DNA of 64,000 nt from Cellulophaga sp. BC115SP (GCF_009905545.1 NZ_JAAALB010000022.1:29742-93741), one strand, 5' to 3'. Shown: positions 26,696-36,954, counted from the stretch's first letter. A program made the numbers and translations. The notes: a model not told the origin generated them from the sequence alone.

Positions 26696-29302
26696 ATGAA
26701 TATCAATCTATCAGAACAGTTCCCCATCATTGGAATAGAGCCCAATTTAGGGGTACTTATCTCACGAAATGGCGATATTACCTTATGTTACGAGGCTGTA
26801 TTTTCGCCCCTCAATTCTTTGAGTAGTGAAGACTATACTCAGATTAATGAGAATTTTAGACGAGCTTTTACGCAACTGCCTACAAATACGCTTTTACATG
26901 CCCAGACCTATTTTACCCAAAGTTCCTACGAGAGCAACACCTTGGAATTACAAGCCTCTCAAGAGAGTTATTTAGGTCAAGCCAATGAGCGTTTACTCTT
27001 TGAAAAATCTTTTAAAGAAACCAAAAGTTATTTGTATTTCACCTTGTGTAATATTTCTCCTCAAAAAAAGAACCTGTATAGTAATGGGCTTTTTAGTGGA
27101 ATAATCAATCTTCAAAAAAGAGATTTTGATTCGGAGAAATTAGAAAAATTTGTCGATGGGGTAAGTCAATATCTCTCGGTCTTAGGTTCAGGTTTAAACT
27201 TTAGCTTCCGCAAGTTAAACCTAGAAGAATTGGAAGGAAGCTCTGGGAGTTTAAACATTTGCGAGCGCTATTTGATGCTGACGAGAGATGCCCAGGATAG
27301 TATCAAAGAAATACACTATCGAGCTGACGACAACATCCTACAAATAGGTCAAAAGCGCTGTGGTATCTTCAATATTGATTCCATTCATTCGATTAACGAT
27401 AGTATCTCTTCATATATCAATGATCCAAAACTTAGTACAGAATTCAGCTTCTTTCCCTCAGCCCTTTGTAAAGATTTTACCCACAAGATAGATGGAGAAA
27501 GTATCTATAATGTAGTGATTTACAAAGAAGATGTGGATGCTTGTAAGGAAGAGCTTCGACAGTTGATAAAAACCAAGAGCAGCCTTTTTTCTTTTTCGGA
27601 AGAGAATCGCACCTCGATGGCAGATACAGAAGAGTTCCTACGAAACTTAGTAGAAAGTTCTGGACGTCTCTTACCTGTTCGGTTTTACAGCAACTTGATT
27701 TTTTGGACTGAAGGCAGTATCGAAGATTTTAAACAACTCAAAACAAGTATCCATACAGGGTTCAAGAAAAGGGATTTAATTCCTAGTGAATCAAGTGCAG
27801 AAATGCCCATCGTGTTTATGAACACCATGCCAGGGAATGCAGGGAATATAGGAGCAGACCAAATGGTGTTGACCTATAATGAAGTAGCCTCCTGTTTTTT
27901 AAACTTCGAAGAAACCTCAGCTTCTGATGGCAAAACAGCGATAGGTTTTCCCATGCTGAATAGAAATGGCGCAAGGACTTGTGTAGATATATTTGCTGAG
28001 AGTGGGAATTCACGACAACGTAAAGCCATCACAGGCTATAACTTCTTTTGTTTAGGACCCACTGGTTCGGGTAAATCCGTAACGATGAACTCCATCATTC
28101 GCACAGCAGTTGAGTCAGGTGCTTTTGTGATGGTGGTAGATGTAGGTCATAGCTATGAAATGCTTTGTAAGCATTATTTCAAAGGTTCCTATTTCTCTTT
28201 TGACATAGGTCAACCTGTGAAAATCAATCCTTTTAAAATCAATGGTGATACTCCAGGCGAACGACGGGTAGACATGATACTCAAGATATTGTTAAAGGCA
28301 TGGAAGGGAGAAGAAGATTATAGCAAACTTGATGAAAACATCCTACTATCCTCCATCATGTTTTACTACAATTACCTGTCTAAGCAAAAAAAGATAGGAA
28401 AAGCGATTGAGGCAAGGTTTGATACCTACTATGAATATATGTTAGGTCCTTTTCGAGAGAAAGAACTTCCTCAACTCAATACCTCCCAAGAATTTCGAAT
28501 AGAACATTTTTTGGACGTGATGAAAATCTTTTACACGGGAGGAGTCTATGAAGAAGTACTCAATGGACACTATGATATAGACCTACGAGATGAACGATTA
28601 ATTGTCTTTGAATTAGATAATATCAAAGGTAACAAAGTGCTTTTTCCGCTCATAGTCCTCTACATGATGGGAACGTTTGAAGAGGTATTAAAGGAGAAAA
28701 AGAACCAACGCAAATATTTGGTTATCGAGGAAGCTTGGAAAGCCATCATGACAGAAATGTTTGCAGAGTACATCAAGGAGGTTTATAAAACTGCTAGAAA
28801 GTCCAATGGTACGATAGGTTTGGTAACACAGGAGCTCAATGACATTATTAGTAATGATATCATCAAAGATACAGTGATTTCTCAAAGTGATATTAAACTG
28901 ATTTTGAGCATGGCGAAGTATGCGACTAAAATGGAAGCGATTGCCAAAGTGCTATCCTTACAAGAAAGGCACGTATCAATGATATTGAGTATGAACCGAG
29001 ATTTGAAACCAGAGGACAAGTATCGAGAGCTGTTTATTTACTGGACTGCCGAATTGTATGGCGTGTATGGACTCTCTTTATCTGCCAAGGAATATTGGAC
29101 TTATACGACTGAAGCTAAGGAAAAGAATTTGGTAAAATATTTAATGCAGATGGAGTTTGACTCGAAATTTCCCAGAACGCTAGACTATTTGGATGAGCTT
29201 TCACAAGCGAACCATTATGACTATTATAAAGTGATAGAGCATTGTGATGAGACTTTCAACTACCAATCAAAAATTAAGAGCAATCCCCATTTAATTAGGT
29301 AA
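26696..29302 (+). CDS. traG: Conjugation ATPase TraG (VirB4 family)
   Basis: This 868 aa cytoplasmic ATPase energises assembly of the transfer channel. The N-terminal half (about 1-380) is the VirB4/TraG domain. The C-terminal half carries Walker A GPTGSGKSV (about 454-462) and a Walker B region (KYLVIEEAWKAIM, around 680). The motif QELNDIISNDIIKDTVISQ follows, as usual in the family. Length matches Bacteroidota TraG (about 830-870 aa). It starts immediately after traF. Confidence 0.93.
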   Translation: MNINLSEQFPIIGIEPNLGVLISRNGDITLCYEAVFSPLNSLSSEDYTQINENFRRAFTQLPTNTLLHAQTYFTQSSYESNTLELQASQESYLGQANERLLFEKSFKETKSYLYFTLCNISPQKKNLYSNGLFSGIINLQKRDFDSEKLEKFVDGVSQYLSVLGSGLNFSFRKLNLEELEGSSGSLNICERYLMLTRDAQDSIKEIHYRADDNILQIGQKRCGIFNIDSIHSINDSISSYINDPKLSTEFSFFPSALCKDFTHKIDGESIYNVVIYKEDVDACKEELRQLIKTKSSLFSFSEENRTSMADTEEFLRNLVESSGRLLPVRFYSNLIFWTEGSIEDFKQLKTSIHTGFKKRDLIPSESSAEMPIVFMNTMPGNAGNIGADQMVLTYNEVASCFLNFEETSASDGKTAIGFPMLNRNGARTCVDIFAESGNSRQRKAITGYNFFCLGPTGSGKSVTMNSIIRTAVESGAFVMVVDVGHSYEMLCKHYFKGSYFSFDIGQPVKINPFKINGDTPGERRVDMILKILLKAWKGEEDYSKLDENILLSSIMFYYNYLSKQKKIGKAIEARFDTYYEYMLGPFREKELPQLNTSQEFRIEHFLDVMKIFYTGGVYEEVLNGHYDIDLRDERLIVFELDNIKGNKVLFPLIVLYMMGTFEEVLKEKKNQRKYLVIEEAWKAIMTEMFAEYIKEVYKTARKSNGTIGLVTQELNDIISNDIIKDTVISQSDIKLILSMAKYATKMEAIAKVLSLQERHVSMILSMNRDLKPEDKYRELFIYWTAELYGVYGLSLSAKEYWTYTTEAKEKNLVKYLMQMEFDSKFPRTLDYLDELSQANHYDYYKVIEHCDETFNYQSKIKSNPHLIR

Positions 29303-29373
29303 GCGCCTAGAAAGAAGTACAAGGATTTCAAAGGCTCTTTAATCAAATTTTTAGCAATAAAACCTAAACTATC

Positions 29374-30057
29374 ATGAATCAAAAAGACCCCAAGCGATTA
29401 GTCATACCCTATTTGAGAAGTGTAGATGTCAACACAAGAACCGCCCAACTCATGATGATAGGCTCTTTTGTATTCAGCTTGTGTATTAGTGTGAGTGCCT
29501 TTGTGGTGTATCGAGACGGGATATTAAAACAAAAAGACAACCCGTTGGTGATGGACAAAAATGGAGAAATACGTAAGACCTATGATATTTATAATGATGG
29601 CTATGAGACTGTATCGAAAAAAGCCCTCGTACTGAGAGGACATGAATTATTCTTTCGATTAGAGCCCGATGAACGTCAAATTTTTTCGAATATCCAACAG
29701 AGCTTTTACTTAGGTGATTTTCGAGCCCTGTATGAGTTCTATCAAAGTCAAGGCTATTACAACAACATCGTTCAGCGCAATACCATCCAATATATCAAAC
29801 CAGATTCGATTGTATTTGCAGGAGGCAAAGGAAGGTTTTATGGGAAAGAATATATCCGAGGTCAAGGAGGACAAAGCGTAGAGAAATTTTTAGTCACCCA
29901 ATTTGATGTCATTGAGCGAGACCGAACGGATAATAATCTATATGGTTTCTATCTGGATAAAATCAAGATTATCAAAAACAATTTAGTCTCAGAGGAGAGT
30001 GCGAAAAATGCGGGATTGAATTCAATCAACGCCCTAACCGAGAAGGAACATGAATAA
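29374..30057 (+). CDS. traK: Conjugative transfer protein TraK
   Basis: The 227 aa protein has a short cytoplasmic N-terminus, one hydrophobic helix (LMMIGSFVFSLCISVSAFVV) and a periplasmic domain. The region PLVMDKNGEIRKTYDIYN and a later HELFFRLEPDERQIFSNIQQ fit the TraK family (VirB8-like, type IV secretion scaffold). It overlaps traM by 8 bp (30050-30057). Confidence 0.85.
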   Translation: MNQKDPKRLVIPYLRSVDVNTRTAQLMMIGSFVFSLCISVSAFVVYRDGILKQKDNPLVMDKNGEIRKTYDIYNDGYETVSKKALVLRGHELFFRLEPDERQIFSNIQQSFYLGDFRALYEFYQSQGYYNNIVQRNTIQYIKPDSIVFAGGKGRFYGKEYIRGQGGQSVEKFLVTQFDVIERDRTDNNLYGFYLDKIKIIKNNLVSEESAKNAGLNSINALTEKEHE

Positions 30058-31240
30058 TTTTTTTAACCTACGTCTACTTAAATATCCCTTATCTCTCTTA
30101 ATTATTGGCTTAGGAGTTGGTATATTCTTTAAAGTGTTTCCACCAACAGAAGAAAGTCTTCATAAAGATGATTTTGGCAAGGGTATCATCAATTTGAATC
30201 TAGCGAATTCAGATTCCACTATCTCTGAAAAGAAGCTTTTTAACGAAGAAGTGTCCAGCTCTAGTAATCCCAACACCTATTTAGGCACAGAAGATTCTTT
30301 ACGACGTAAGCAGATTGAGTCTGAAAATAGAGTTAGTAATTTCAGAAGAGAGACATCTTATCAACAAGTGTCTCAGCATAATAGACCAGCTCAGTACTCT
30401 TCAAAGCAGACTTATTCTACTCGTTATGAAAGTCCTCAACCCACACTTTCCTATGCAGAGGTCAGTAGAGAGAATGCAACGATAGAACAGTTGAGAAGAA
30501 AGCTAAGTGCTCTGGAGAAAAAGCAACAAGTAGATAGTGTTCAGACAATCAAAGTTGAGCAAGGTATTAAGAAAGATAAAAATGGATTTCTAATAATCGA
30601 TCAAGCTAGAGAAACAAGATTAGACTTGAGTCAAGAACAAAGCAATGGCTTTTATTCCAATGGTCGTAGAGCCTTAGATTTAACGGGTAACTATAGTCTC
30701 AAGGAAAGTATCGCAAGTAATTCTACTGCGGGAGGCAGCCAATTAATCAAAGGACGATTGATGGAAGATAAAACTGTGCGAGATAATTCGAGTGTTAAAA
30801 TTATGGTTTTGGAAAATAGCGTAGTAAATGGTATTTCCATTAACAAAGGTCAAGTGATCCAAGGTAAATGTGTGGTAAATGGCGACCGTCTGCAAATAGG
30901 CATTAGTGGGTTTGTTGAGGGTGATATGTATTACCAATTAGAAGGACGAGTCTTAGATGTAGATGGCGGGGAAGGATTAAATATCAATTCAGCTATTGAC
31001 ATGAAACTTAGCAAACGAGCCTGGGGGCAAAATACCTCAAGTGCTTTAGGTTCAGTCAATCCTTTACTGGTGTATCAACCCACTGGAAATATCGGAACCA
31101 CTGTAGCTAACCAAGTAGTAGGCAGTTTAGTCAACCAGTCACTCAATGGAGCTAATCAGTATTTGAACGCCAAACTCAATGATATCAAAGCCCATATCAA
31201 GGCAGGTCAATTATTGTATATCCAAGTACGAAAGCGCTAA
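30050..31240 (+). CDS. traM: Conjugative transfer protein TraM (VirB10-like)
   Basis: The 396 aa protein has an N-terminal transmembrane helix (YPLSLLIIGLGVGIFFKVF) and a long disordered Ser/Gln-rich segment with a coiled-coil stretch (NATIEQLRRKLSALEKK). A C-terminal folded domain from about 230 contains LIKGRLMEDKTVRDNSSVKI and then NGISINKGQVIQG, as in TraM (VirB10-like) proteins. It ends in a hydrophilic helix. Overlaps traK by 8 bp, so translation is probably coupled. Confidence 0.85.
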   Translation: MNNFFNLRLLKYPLSLLIIGLGVGIFFKVFPPTEESLHKDDFGKGIINLNLANSDSTISEKKLFNEEVSSSSNPNTYLGTEDSLRRKQIESENRVSNFRRETSYQQVSQHNRPAQYSSKQTYSTRYESPQPTLSYAEVSRENATIEQLRRKLSALEKKQQVDSVQTIKVEQGIKKDKNGFLIIDQARETRLDLSQEQSNGFYSNGRRALDLTGNYSLKESIASNSTAGGSQLIKGRLMEDKTVRDNSSVKIMVLENSVVNGISINKGQVIQGKCVVNGDRLQIGISGFVEGDMYYQLEGRVLDVDGGEGLNINSAIDMKLSKRAWGQNTSSALGSVNPLLVYQPTGNIGTTVANQVVGSLVNQSLNGANQYLNAKLNDIKAHIKAGQLLYIQVRKR

Positions 31241-31275
31241 ACACAAACCATTTTTCAAACAAAGCAGATACAAGA

Positions 31276-32262
31276 ATGAAAAACAAAACAACAAGGCTGA
31301 TACGCTTATGGCTAATCGCCATGATAGGGCTAATTCAAACAAGAGTGATAGGTCAAACTCCCGATAGCCTAGGTGTTAAACCTACGATAAAAGATAGTGT
31401 ACAAAAAGTACTGTCAAGTTTTCAAACCTTGCAGTCGCTTACTTTGCCCTTGCAAAAAGAGCAAATCCGAGGAAGTTATCGCCTAAGTGTTGCTTTTTTC
31501 AAGACCTCTCATATCATTTTCGATTCCAAAATTGTCTATTTCGATATAGGTTCAAAAAATATCATAGGAGAAAAAGCTGAAAATCTGGACAATGTGCTCA
31601 AGCTAAAAGCGGCTTATCTAGAATCCTTTGAAACTAATGTAACCGTGGTAACGGCTAGTGGTAAGTATTATTCATTTTTAGTTAACCACAGTGAAAATCC
31701 TAGCAAACTCAATGTAGTGATGGAACCCATCTTAGTAGACTGGTCTAATCAGAACGTCACCTATAATCAAGGAAAAGGTAAAATTCTCTTGAGTGGAGAA
31801 GGAATGGATGAGGCAAGTTTTAAGCGACTGTCAGCTTATGCCTTGGAGCAGAAGAATATTAAGCATATTCGAAGTATAGTGGGTAACGTTAGTGTGGAAG
31901 TCCAAAGTATATTGACCAAAGGGAATATGGTAATGGTGAGTTTAAAGCTTAAAAACAAGTCTTCGCTCAACTATGAAGTGGACTATCTCAAGGCATATAT
32001 CCGTGACAAAGATAATTACAAAAGAGATGTCACGCAAGAGCTGGAGGTAAAGCCCGTGTATGTGTATTTGCAGAATCAAGGCAAAACTCCTAAAACGATT
32101 GGTGAAGCCAAGGGCGAATATGGTGTAGTACTATTATTCAATAAATTTTCGATAGCCGAACATAAGACTTTTGACTTGGATATGGTAGAGAAAAATGGAG
32201 GACGCAACTTTCATTTAGTTACAGATTTTGCCACCTTTTACAACCAAATGGAACAACTGTAA
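31276..32262 (+). CDS. traN: Conjugative transfer protein TraN (DUF4138, VirB9-like)
   Basis: The 328 aa protein has a signal peptide (TRLIRLWLIAMIGLIQTRVIGQ). The DUF4138-type domain is marked by KTSHIIFDSKIVYFDIGSKN and, near the end, AHKTFDLDMVEKNGGRNFHL in a slightly altered form (AEHKTFD). Conserved LKLKNKSSLNYEVDYLKAYI supports the family. Such proteins form the outer-membrane-side ring with TraM and TraO. It ends 2 bp before the next gene. Confidence 0.85.
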   Translation: MKNKTTRLIRLWLIAMIGLIQTRVIGQTPDSLGVKPTIKDSVQKVLSSFQTLQSLTLPLQKEQIRGSYRLSVAFFKTSHIIFDSKIVYFDIGSKNIIGEKAENLDNVLKLKAAYLESFETNVTVVTASGKYYSFLVNHSENPSKLNVVMEPILVDWSNQNVTYNQGKGKILLSGEGMDEASFKRLSAYALEQKNIKHIRSIVGNVSVEVQSILTKGNMVMVSLKLKNKSSLNYEVDYLKAYIRDKDNYKRDVTQELEVKPVYVYLQNQGKTPKTIGEAKGEYGVVLLFNKFSIAEHKTFDLDMVEKNGGRNFHLVTDFATFYNQMEQL

Positions 32263-32264
32263 CT

Positions 32265-32825
32265 ATGAAGACAAGGATATTGATTGTATTAATGTTGGCT
32301 ATGGGCGTTTGGAATTCCTATGGACAGATACGAAATAGTGGAGCGAATTACCTCGAATTATGGGCAGGTAAACCCTTATTGTTTTCAGATAATGGCTTAT
32401 CATGGCGAGCGGGTGAATCCGTTTTGGGACTAAGTTATGCTATAGGAAGTTCTAGAGGAAATTATCATAGACTAACGGCTAAGTACCGCAAAGAATATGT
32501 AAGTTCTCAGCTTGTAGGTAGTAGTGAACACTATGACAATTATCAATTTGGCTATAGCTACGAAAAGACCTTACATATCGGTAAAAAACATTTATCCTAT
32601 TGGGGTTTAGTCTATGGCTTGGGGCTCGGTATAGAAAACCATATTCCAATCACTGAGCAGACTAGCACAGTAGCATATCCATACGCCACATTGGGGCTCA
32701 GATATGAGAAGTTTTTGGGGCCTAATGTCGGAATTTTAATCGGATTAGATGCCGATGCAACGACGAGTGTTATCTCACAAAAAGGCAAATCAAATCTATT
32801 CCTAGGAGTCAAATTTAAACTTTAA
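32265..32825 (+). CDS. Conjugative transfer protein TraO-like outer-membrane barrel
   Basis: The 186 aa product has a signal peptide (VLMLAMGVWNSYG) and a series of beta strands (LELWAGKPLLFSDN, YHRLTAKYRKEYV, YWGLVYGLGLGIENH) with a terminal strand NLFLGVKFKL. In Bacteroidota transfer operons a TraO-type barrel of this size follows traN, and the position supports it. I keep the symbol blank because I see no decisive motif. It begins 2 bp after traN and stops 5 bp before the next gene. Confidence 0.65.
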   Translation: MKTRILIVLMLAMGVWNSYGQIRNSGANYLELWAGKPLLFSDNGLSWRAGESVLGLSYAIGSSRGNYHRLTAKYRKEYVSSQLVGSSEHYDNYQFGYSYEKTLHIGKKHLSYWGLVYGLGLGIENHIPITEQTSTVAYPYATLGLRYEKFLGPNVGILIGLDADATTSVISQKGKSNLFLGVKFKL

Positions 32826-32830
32826 GAAGC

Positions 32831-33307
32831 ATGAAAGCACAAATATTATTCTTAGGCTTAATGATGCTAAGCTTAATAGGTTGCCGCATTGAAGAAGACA
32901 TATCGGTATCCAACCCCAGTGAGTTTGACTATAACTTTCAGCTCTTTAATATGGACTATCCGAGTGATACTTTACAAGTGGGGCAATGGTATCGTTATGA
33001 GCTTTATATAAAGCCTTCAGAAACAAATACTAAAAAGGTCTATTCCCATGAGATAGTCCTCAGTCCAGTAATTACCACAGGCAAACGAGGGTCATATCAA
33101 CTATTTACCTTATCTGGAGATAGCCTGACAGGTATCAAACGTTTTGGGGATAAAGTGAAAATCCTGAGCGATTCTCTGCAAAATAATCGAATCATCCTCA
33201 AACAGAGAATAGAAATGCCTAATGCCTCAGGCAGTGTAGTGCAAACCACAACACTATGGTGGAATACCATCGAAAAAAGTATGGTGACTAATCTTTATGT
33301 AAAATAA
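32831..33307 (+). CDS. Lipoprotein in the transfer operon (TraQ position)
   Basis: The start has a lipobox (LMMLSLIGC, Cys18). The mature part is a beta-rich domain (YNFQLFNMDYPSDTLQVGQW, then YELYIKPSETNTKKVYSHEI). In CTnDOT-like elements a similar lipoprotein (TraQ, DUF3872) lies after traO/P, so this may be its counterpart; the sequence similarity is too weak to assert. Its last 20 bp overlap the end of the opposite-strand M23 gene. Confidence 0.6.
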   Translation: MKAQILFLGLMMLSLIGCRIEEDISVSNPSEFDYNFQLFNMDYPSDTLQVGQWYRYELYIKPSETNTKKVYSHEIVLSPVITTGKRGSYQLFTLSGDSLTGIKRFGDKVKILSDSLQNNRIILKQRIEMPNASGSVVQTTTLWWNTIEKSMVTNLYVK

Positions 33308-33851
33308 GAGAAGGACTCAGATATTGTTGATTTCTCACGATAGCATAGTGAAGATGTACCCCCGTAGTTTTTCCAGACCTTCCACAGGTTCCGATGATTT
33401 GCCCTTGTAAAATGGATTGGTTGGTAATGACAAAGATACGATTGAGATGTCCATAAATCGAAGTAAAACCTGCTAGATGTTGAATCTTGATAAAATAGCC
33501 GAGCGAACGAGAATAACCCGAATGGAGAATAATACCATCGGCTGTAGCAAATACCTGTTGGTCTAGTGAAGCTTTGAGGTCGATACCTTGATGAAATTGG
33601 AGCTGTCTGGTCAAAGGATGGATTCTAAAGCCGAAATTCGAGTTGAGCCAGAGTTTACTAAGTGGTTGATAAATAGGCAGTTTGAATTCATATAAAGTCA
33701 ACACCTGAGCTTTTAGACTTGAATCTGTAGAGTTGAGTAACTCAACGATTTGTGGGTTATCTAGCTGACAAAGCAAAGAGTCTAAGTTTTTCTGAGCTGA
33801 TGCAGAATGGTATGAGAAGATAATCACAATTATTAAAACTAATCGGGCCAT
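33288..33851 (-). CDS. M23-family murein endopeptidase
   Basis: I use the ATG at 33851, which gives a clean signal peptide (MARLVLIIVIIFSYHSASAQ). The zinc-peptidase signature is complete: FHQGIDLKA (His and Asp ligands), then YGHL, then GVHLHY. M23 enzymes cut peptide cross-links in the cell wall. In a conjugation region this may open the wall for the transfer channel. It is the only gene of this stretch on the minus strand and its end overlaps the lipoprotein gene by 20 bp, so it is convergent and separately regulated. Confidence 0.85.
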   Translation of the reverse strand: MARLVLIIVIIFSYHSASAQKNLDSLLCQLDNPQIVELLNSTDSSLKAQVLTLYEFKLPIYQPLSKLWLNSNFGFRIHPLTRQLQFHQGIDLKASLDQQVFATADGIILHSGYSRSLGYFIKIQHLAGFTSIYGHLNRIFVITNQSILQGQIIGTCGRSGKTTGVHLHYAIVRNQQYLSPSLILHKD

Positions 33852-33914
33852 AAAAATATACATATAGAAATTTATAGATTTTCAATTATTTAACACTAAT
33901 AACCAACGAACATT

Positions 33915-34379
33915 ATGATAGAAATGATATTTGATAGTTTGGGTTTACTAATGCTACTGCTATTATCCATGTTGTTAAATGGAGATGGACAATGGTTGAA
34001 GGGACTACCTTTTTATGGAAAACTGTATCATCAACATTATTACCAGAGCATCTACAGTTTGATGTATTGGTATGGTGTGTTTAGTTTTTTTCCTATCAAG
34101 CAAAATACATTTACAGGTCTAGAGGTCTTTATTGGCTTTTTTTTGCTAGAGATAGTCCTGTTTATCTGGCTATCGAGTCCTCTAAAAAATGAGCGTAAGG
34201 AGGTGCTTTTAAGTATCGGAACTATGCTTAAAAGTAAAACTTGTTTCTTTGAACTAAAAGATACAAAAGACCTTCGAGAACTCAGACTATTGCTACAAAC
34301 TGTAGTCTTCCCCCTACTTTTCTTCACAGCAAACGCCTATTTATTAGTAGGCTTATTATTCACATTTAACCTCCTATAA
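33915..34379 (+). CDS. Small membrane protein in the transfer region (154 aa)
   Basis: Hydrophobic segments at about 5-22, 44-62, 68-88 and 128-150 predict three or four transmembrane helices. No recognised family; in CTnDOT-type elements a small membrane protein occupies a comparable position near traI and traP. The gene sits 2 bp before traI, so it is part of that operon. Confidence 0.5.
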   Translation: MIEMIFDSLGLLMLLLLSMLLNGDGQWLKGLPFYGKLYHQHYYQSIYSLMYWYGVFSFFPIKQNTFTGLEVFIGFFLLEIVLFIWLSSPLKNERKEVLLSIGTMLKSKTCFFELKDTKDLRELRLLLQTVVFPLLFFTANAYLLVGLLFTFNLL

Positions 34380-34381
34380 AA

Positions 34382-35596
34382 ATGAAACTAAGCAAAACGA
34401 AAAGACTTTGGCTTGTTGCTATCATGGTCTTGTTACAGCATCCAATAAGTTATGCTACGGTAATAGACCCTAGTAATTTGGCACAAAACATTATTCAAGT
34501 GATTCAACAAAAGATAGAATCGAAACTCACAGGTGACCAAAAAGAAATAGCGAATTCCCAGTTAAAGACCGAGAGTCAAACCACAGCAGACATCATCGGG
34601 ATGAATAGTAGTGTGAAAACAAATTTGAATCTCGATGTAGCAACCTTTAACTACGAAAACACCCCTTCTTTAGTCTATAAATCCTACTACAAAAGTTTAG
34701 ACATACGTGGGAAGAACTACGCACTGTTGGTTCATTTACAAAAGGTAAAAAGCTATTATGAAAGCAATGTGATTGGGTTATTGAGCCCGCAGCGCAATAA
34801 AGTTTATGTGGGTCGATTCAACAGTATCACTTTAGCCATCCAAGATACAGATTTACTCTATAGTCAATTTACGAATACTATTGATAATGGTGGAAGTCTA
34901 GGTAGCAGTCTCACTGAAACAGGAGGCAGTCATAACTCCAGCGTATCTACAAGCACGTCCTTAGATGCTCAGGCGAATACCAGGGAATTACAAAAGGCTT
35001 ATGACAAGCAGGTCAATGGTCTTACTACACAAATTTCAGATATAGAAAAGGCAAGAGCAGACCTTAAACAAAAGCTGGAAGATGAAGGAGTTTCCTTGAG
35101 TGATTTTACTGCTTTGGGAGGCTTTTCAGGTCCTATCAATTTAATATCGAGTCTTTTTGGGGGAGGAAAAGCCAAAGAATATGCCCAGCTATATAATGAG
35201 CTGACGGCTAAGTCTACGAGTTTACAAGACCAACTTACAGACCTGCAATATGATTTTCAAAGCCAAATGGCTGGAGCTATAGAGAGTGCTACTGGAGGCT
35301 TAGGAGGTATTTTTGGAGGAAATGCCAATGAAAAAGGGCGAGGTCAACGTATTGAGATAGATGCCCCAATGGGTCGCATGGGTGATGCTGACAGAGTTAA
35401 ATATGCTACAGAAGCCTATAAAAGCTTAGAGATGCTAGAAGTACAAATTACACGCTTGGAAAACGAGTTGCGAGCTATCAAAGCCGATTATGATTTGAAG
35501 AAATATGTGGATGAGACAAAGTTTTCAGCTTCAGGTTTCTATGATGCTTCAGGTGCAATGGACTATCAAAAGATGATGAATTTTGATAAAGAGTAA
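34382..35596 (+). CDS. traI: Conjugative transfer protein TraI (DUF4141)
   Basis: The 404 aa protein has a signal peptide (LVAIMVLLQHPISYA) and a long helical domain with coiled-coil stretches (KQVNGLTTQISDIEKARADL, then LQDQLTDLQYDF). IDPSNLAQNIIQVIQQ near the N-terminus is the recurring TraI/DUF4141 entry motif. A Gly-rich insert (GGLGGIFGGNANEKG) is unusual. The family is VirB5-like and periplasmic. In CTnDOT traI is before traK, but here it follows traN, so the operon is reordered. Confidence 0.8.
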   Translation: MKLSKTKRLWLVAIMVLLQHPISYATVIDPSNLAQNIIQVIQQKIESKLTGDQKEIANSQLKTESQTTADIIGMNSSVKTNLNLDVATFNYENTPSLVYKSYYKSLDIRGKNYALLVHLQKVKSYYESNVIGLLSPQRNKVYVGRFNSITLAIQDTDLLYSQFTNTIDNGGSLGSSLTETGGSHNSSVSTSTSLDAQANTRELQKAYDKQVNGLTTQISDIEKARADLKQKLEDEGVSLSDFTALGGFSGPINLISSLFGGGKAKEYAQLYNELTAKSTSLQDQLTDLQYDFQSQMAGAIESATGGLGGIFGGNANEKGRGQRIEIDAPMGRMGDADRVKYATEAYKSLEMLEVQITRLENELRAIKADYDLKKYVDETKFSASGFYDASGAMDYQKMMNFDKE

Positions 35597-35653
35597 ACAG
35601 GTCTTTGATCCAAAGAAATTTAATACTTCAAGATTTTAAAACTTGTATTGAAC

Positions 35654-36871
35654 ATGGCAGATATTAATCATTTAATCGTAGAAATCAATACCGTTACCAA
35701 GGAAATAAAAGATGCATTTAGCCCCTTTTTGACAGTAGGTCGAATGGCACTGGGTTTAGGTGCTGTAATATGGATTTCCGTGGATGCATATAAAGTTTTA
35801 GCAACAGGCGAACATGATGGAATAGCAAGCCATTTTCGAGGCTGGCTGAAGCCATTGTTTATCTCACTTCTTTTGATGCTTTATAATCCACTACTATCTA
35901 TCTGTGACTTTTTGATGGAACCCACCTATGCTGCTACTCAAGGCTGGGCAGTAAGCTATATGAAACAAAATGAACAGATAGAAGATAAGTATCAAAAGGA
36001 TTTGGAAAATATCTATATGACAGCGACTGTTGAAGAGAAAAGAGAAAATAGTAACGAGGGTGATGGTATGATGGATAGTCTCAAAGGGGTTGCTATGGGT
36101 ATAAGTACTTTGGTCGATAAAATTCGATTATACACCTCTCCAAGCTATATTTTAGGTCTTCTTCTGATGCTACTCAGTAAGATTGTAAACTTTTGTTTGA
36201 TTGTGAGTTATTTAGGCATTTTGGTGATGCAAAATATCAATTTAGCCGTCATTATTGCATTCGGACCTATTAGCATTGGTCTTTCCATCTTCCACCCTTT
36301 CTCTGATAATTGGAAAGCCTTTTTTTCAAATTACATCTCTAAATTATTGTGGTACCCAGTTGCTAATATGTCCCTAGCGATTGCCTATCGATTAAAAAAT
36401 ATTTCAGACCAAAATGCTTATGATATACTACTGAAGTTTGCCAAAGCAAGCGTAAGTGCTGGTCAAACTGTAGCTGGAAGCATCAATAATGCAACAGGAA
36501 TGACAGGAATAGATGTCATTCAAACGATTGACTGGGTTCCTATTTTTTTAAGTATAGGTGTCACTATTGTGGGTTGTTTTGCCGTGATTAATACCCCAAG
36601 TCTAGTAAGTAATATCATCACAGGCGTATCAGGAGGCATGACTTCTTCCCCAGTTTCAGGAACGATGGCAGCAGGTGCGATTGGTGCTCTGACTTATAAA
36701 GGAATCGGAGCTTTAAGAGGTATGATTTCTTCTCCCAATAATGGCTCATCATTGAGTAATTCCAATCCTGCTAATACTAGCTCCTCTGTTTCTTCTCCAG
36801 AGACAAATGCAAATCCTAAAGTTTTTGGTGCTCCCAAACCTTCTGAGAATCGATCCAATATTGAGATGTAA
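35654..36871 (+). CDS. traJ: Conjugative transfer protein TraJ (VirB6/TrbL-like)
   Basis: I use the ATG at 35654 (MADINHLIVEIN) rather than the TTG at 35648. The protein has five to six hydrophobic segments: around 25-45, then PLFISLLLMLYNPLL, YILGLLLMLLSKIVNFCLIV, INLAVIIAFGPISIGLSIF and VPIFLSIGVTIVGCFAV. This fits the polytopic inner-membrane channel TraJ/VirB6. A Gly/Ser/Asn-rich cytoplasmic tail follows the last helix. It comes after traI and ends 83 bp before the DUF3945 gene. Confidence 0.82.
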   Translation: MADINHLIVEINTVTKEIKDAFSPFLTVGRMALGLGAVIWISVDAYKVLATGEHDGIASHFRGWLKPLFISLLLMLYNPLLSICDFLMEPTYAATQGWAVSYMKQNEQIEDKYQKDLENIYMTATVEEKRENSNEGDGMMDSLKGVAMGISTLVDKIRLYTSPSYILGLLLMLLSKIVNFCLIVSYLGILVMQNINLAVIIAFGPISIGLSIFHPFSDNWKAFFSNYISKLLWYPVANMSLAIAYRLKNISDQNAYDILLKFAKASVSAGQTVAGSINNATGMTGIDVIQTIDWVPIFLSIGVTIVGCFAVINTPSLVSNIITGVSGGMTSSPVSGTMAAGAIGALTYKGIGALRGMISSPNNGSSLSNSNPANTSSSVSSPETNANPKVFGAPKPSENRSNIEM

Positions 36872-36954
36872 CAAGTAGGTTTCGGTACAATCAAAAACTT
36901 GCTTCGTTTTAAAAAAGTAAACAAATAGAAAAATGTAGTTAACGAAATAATGGT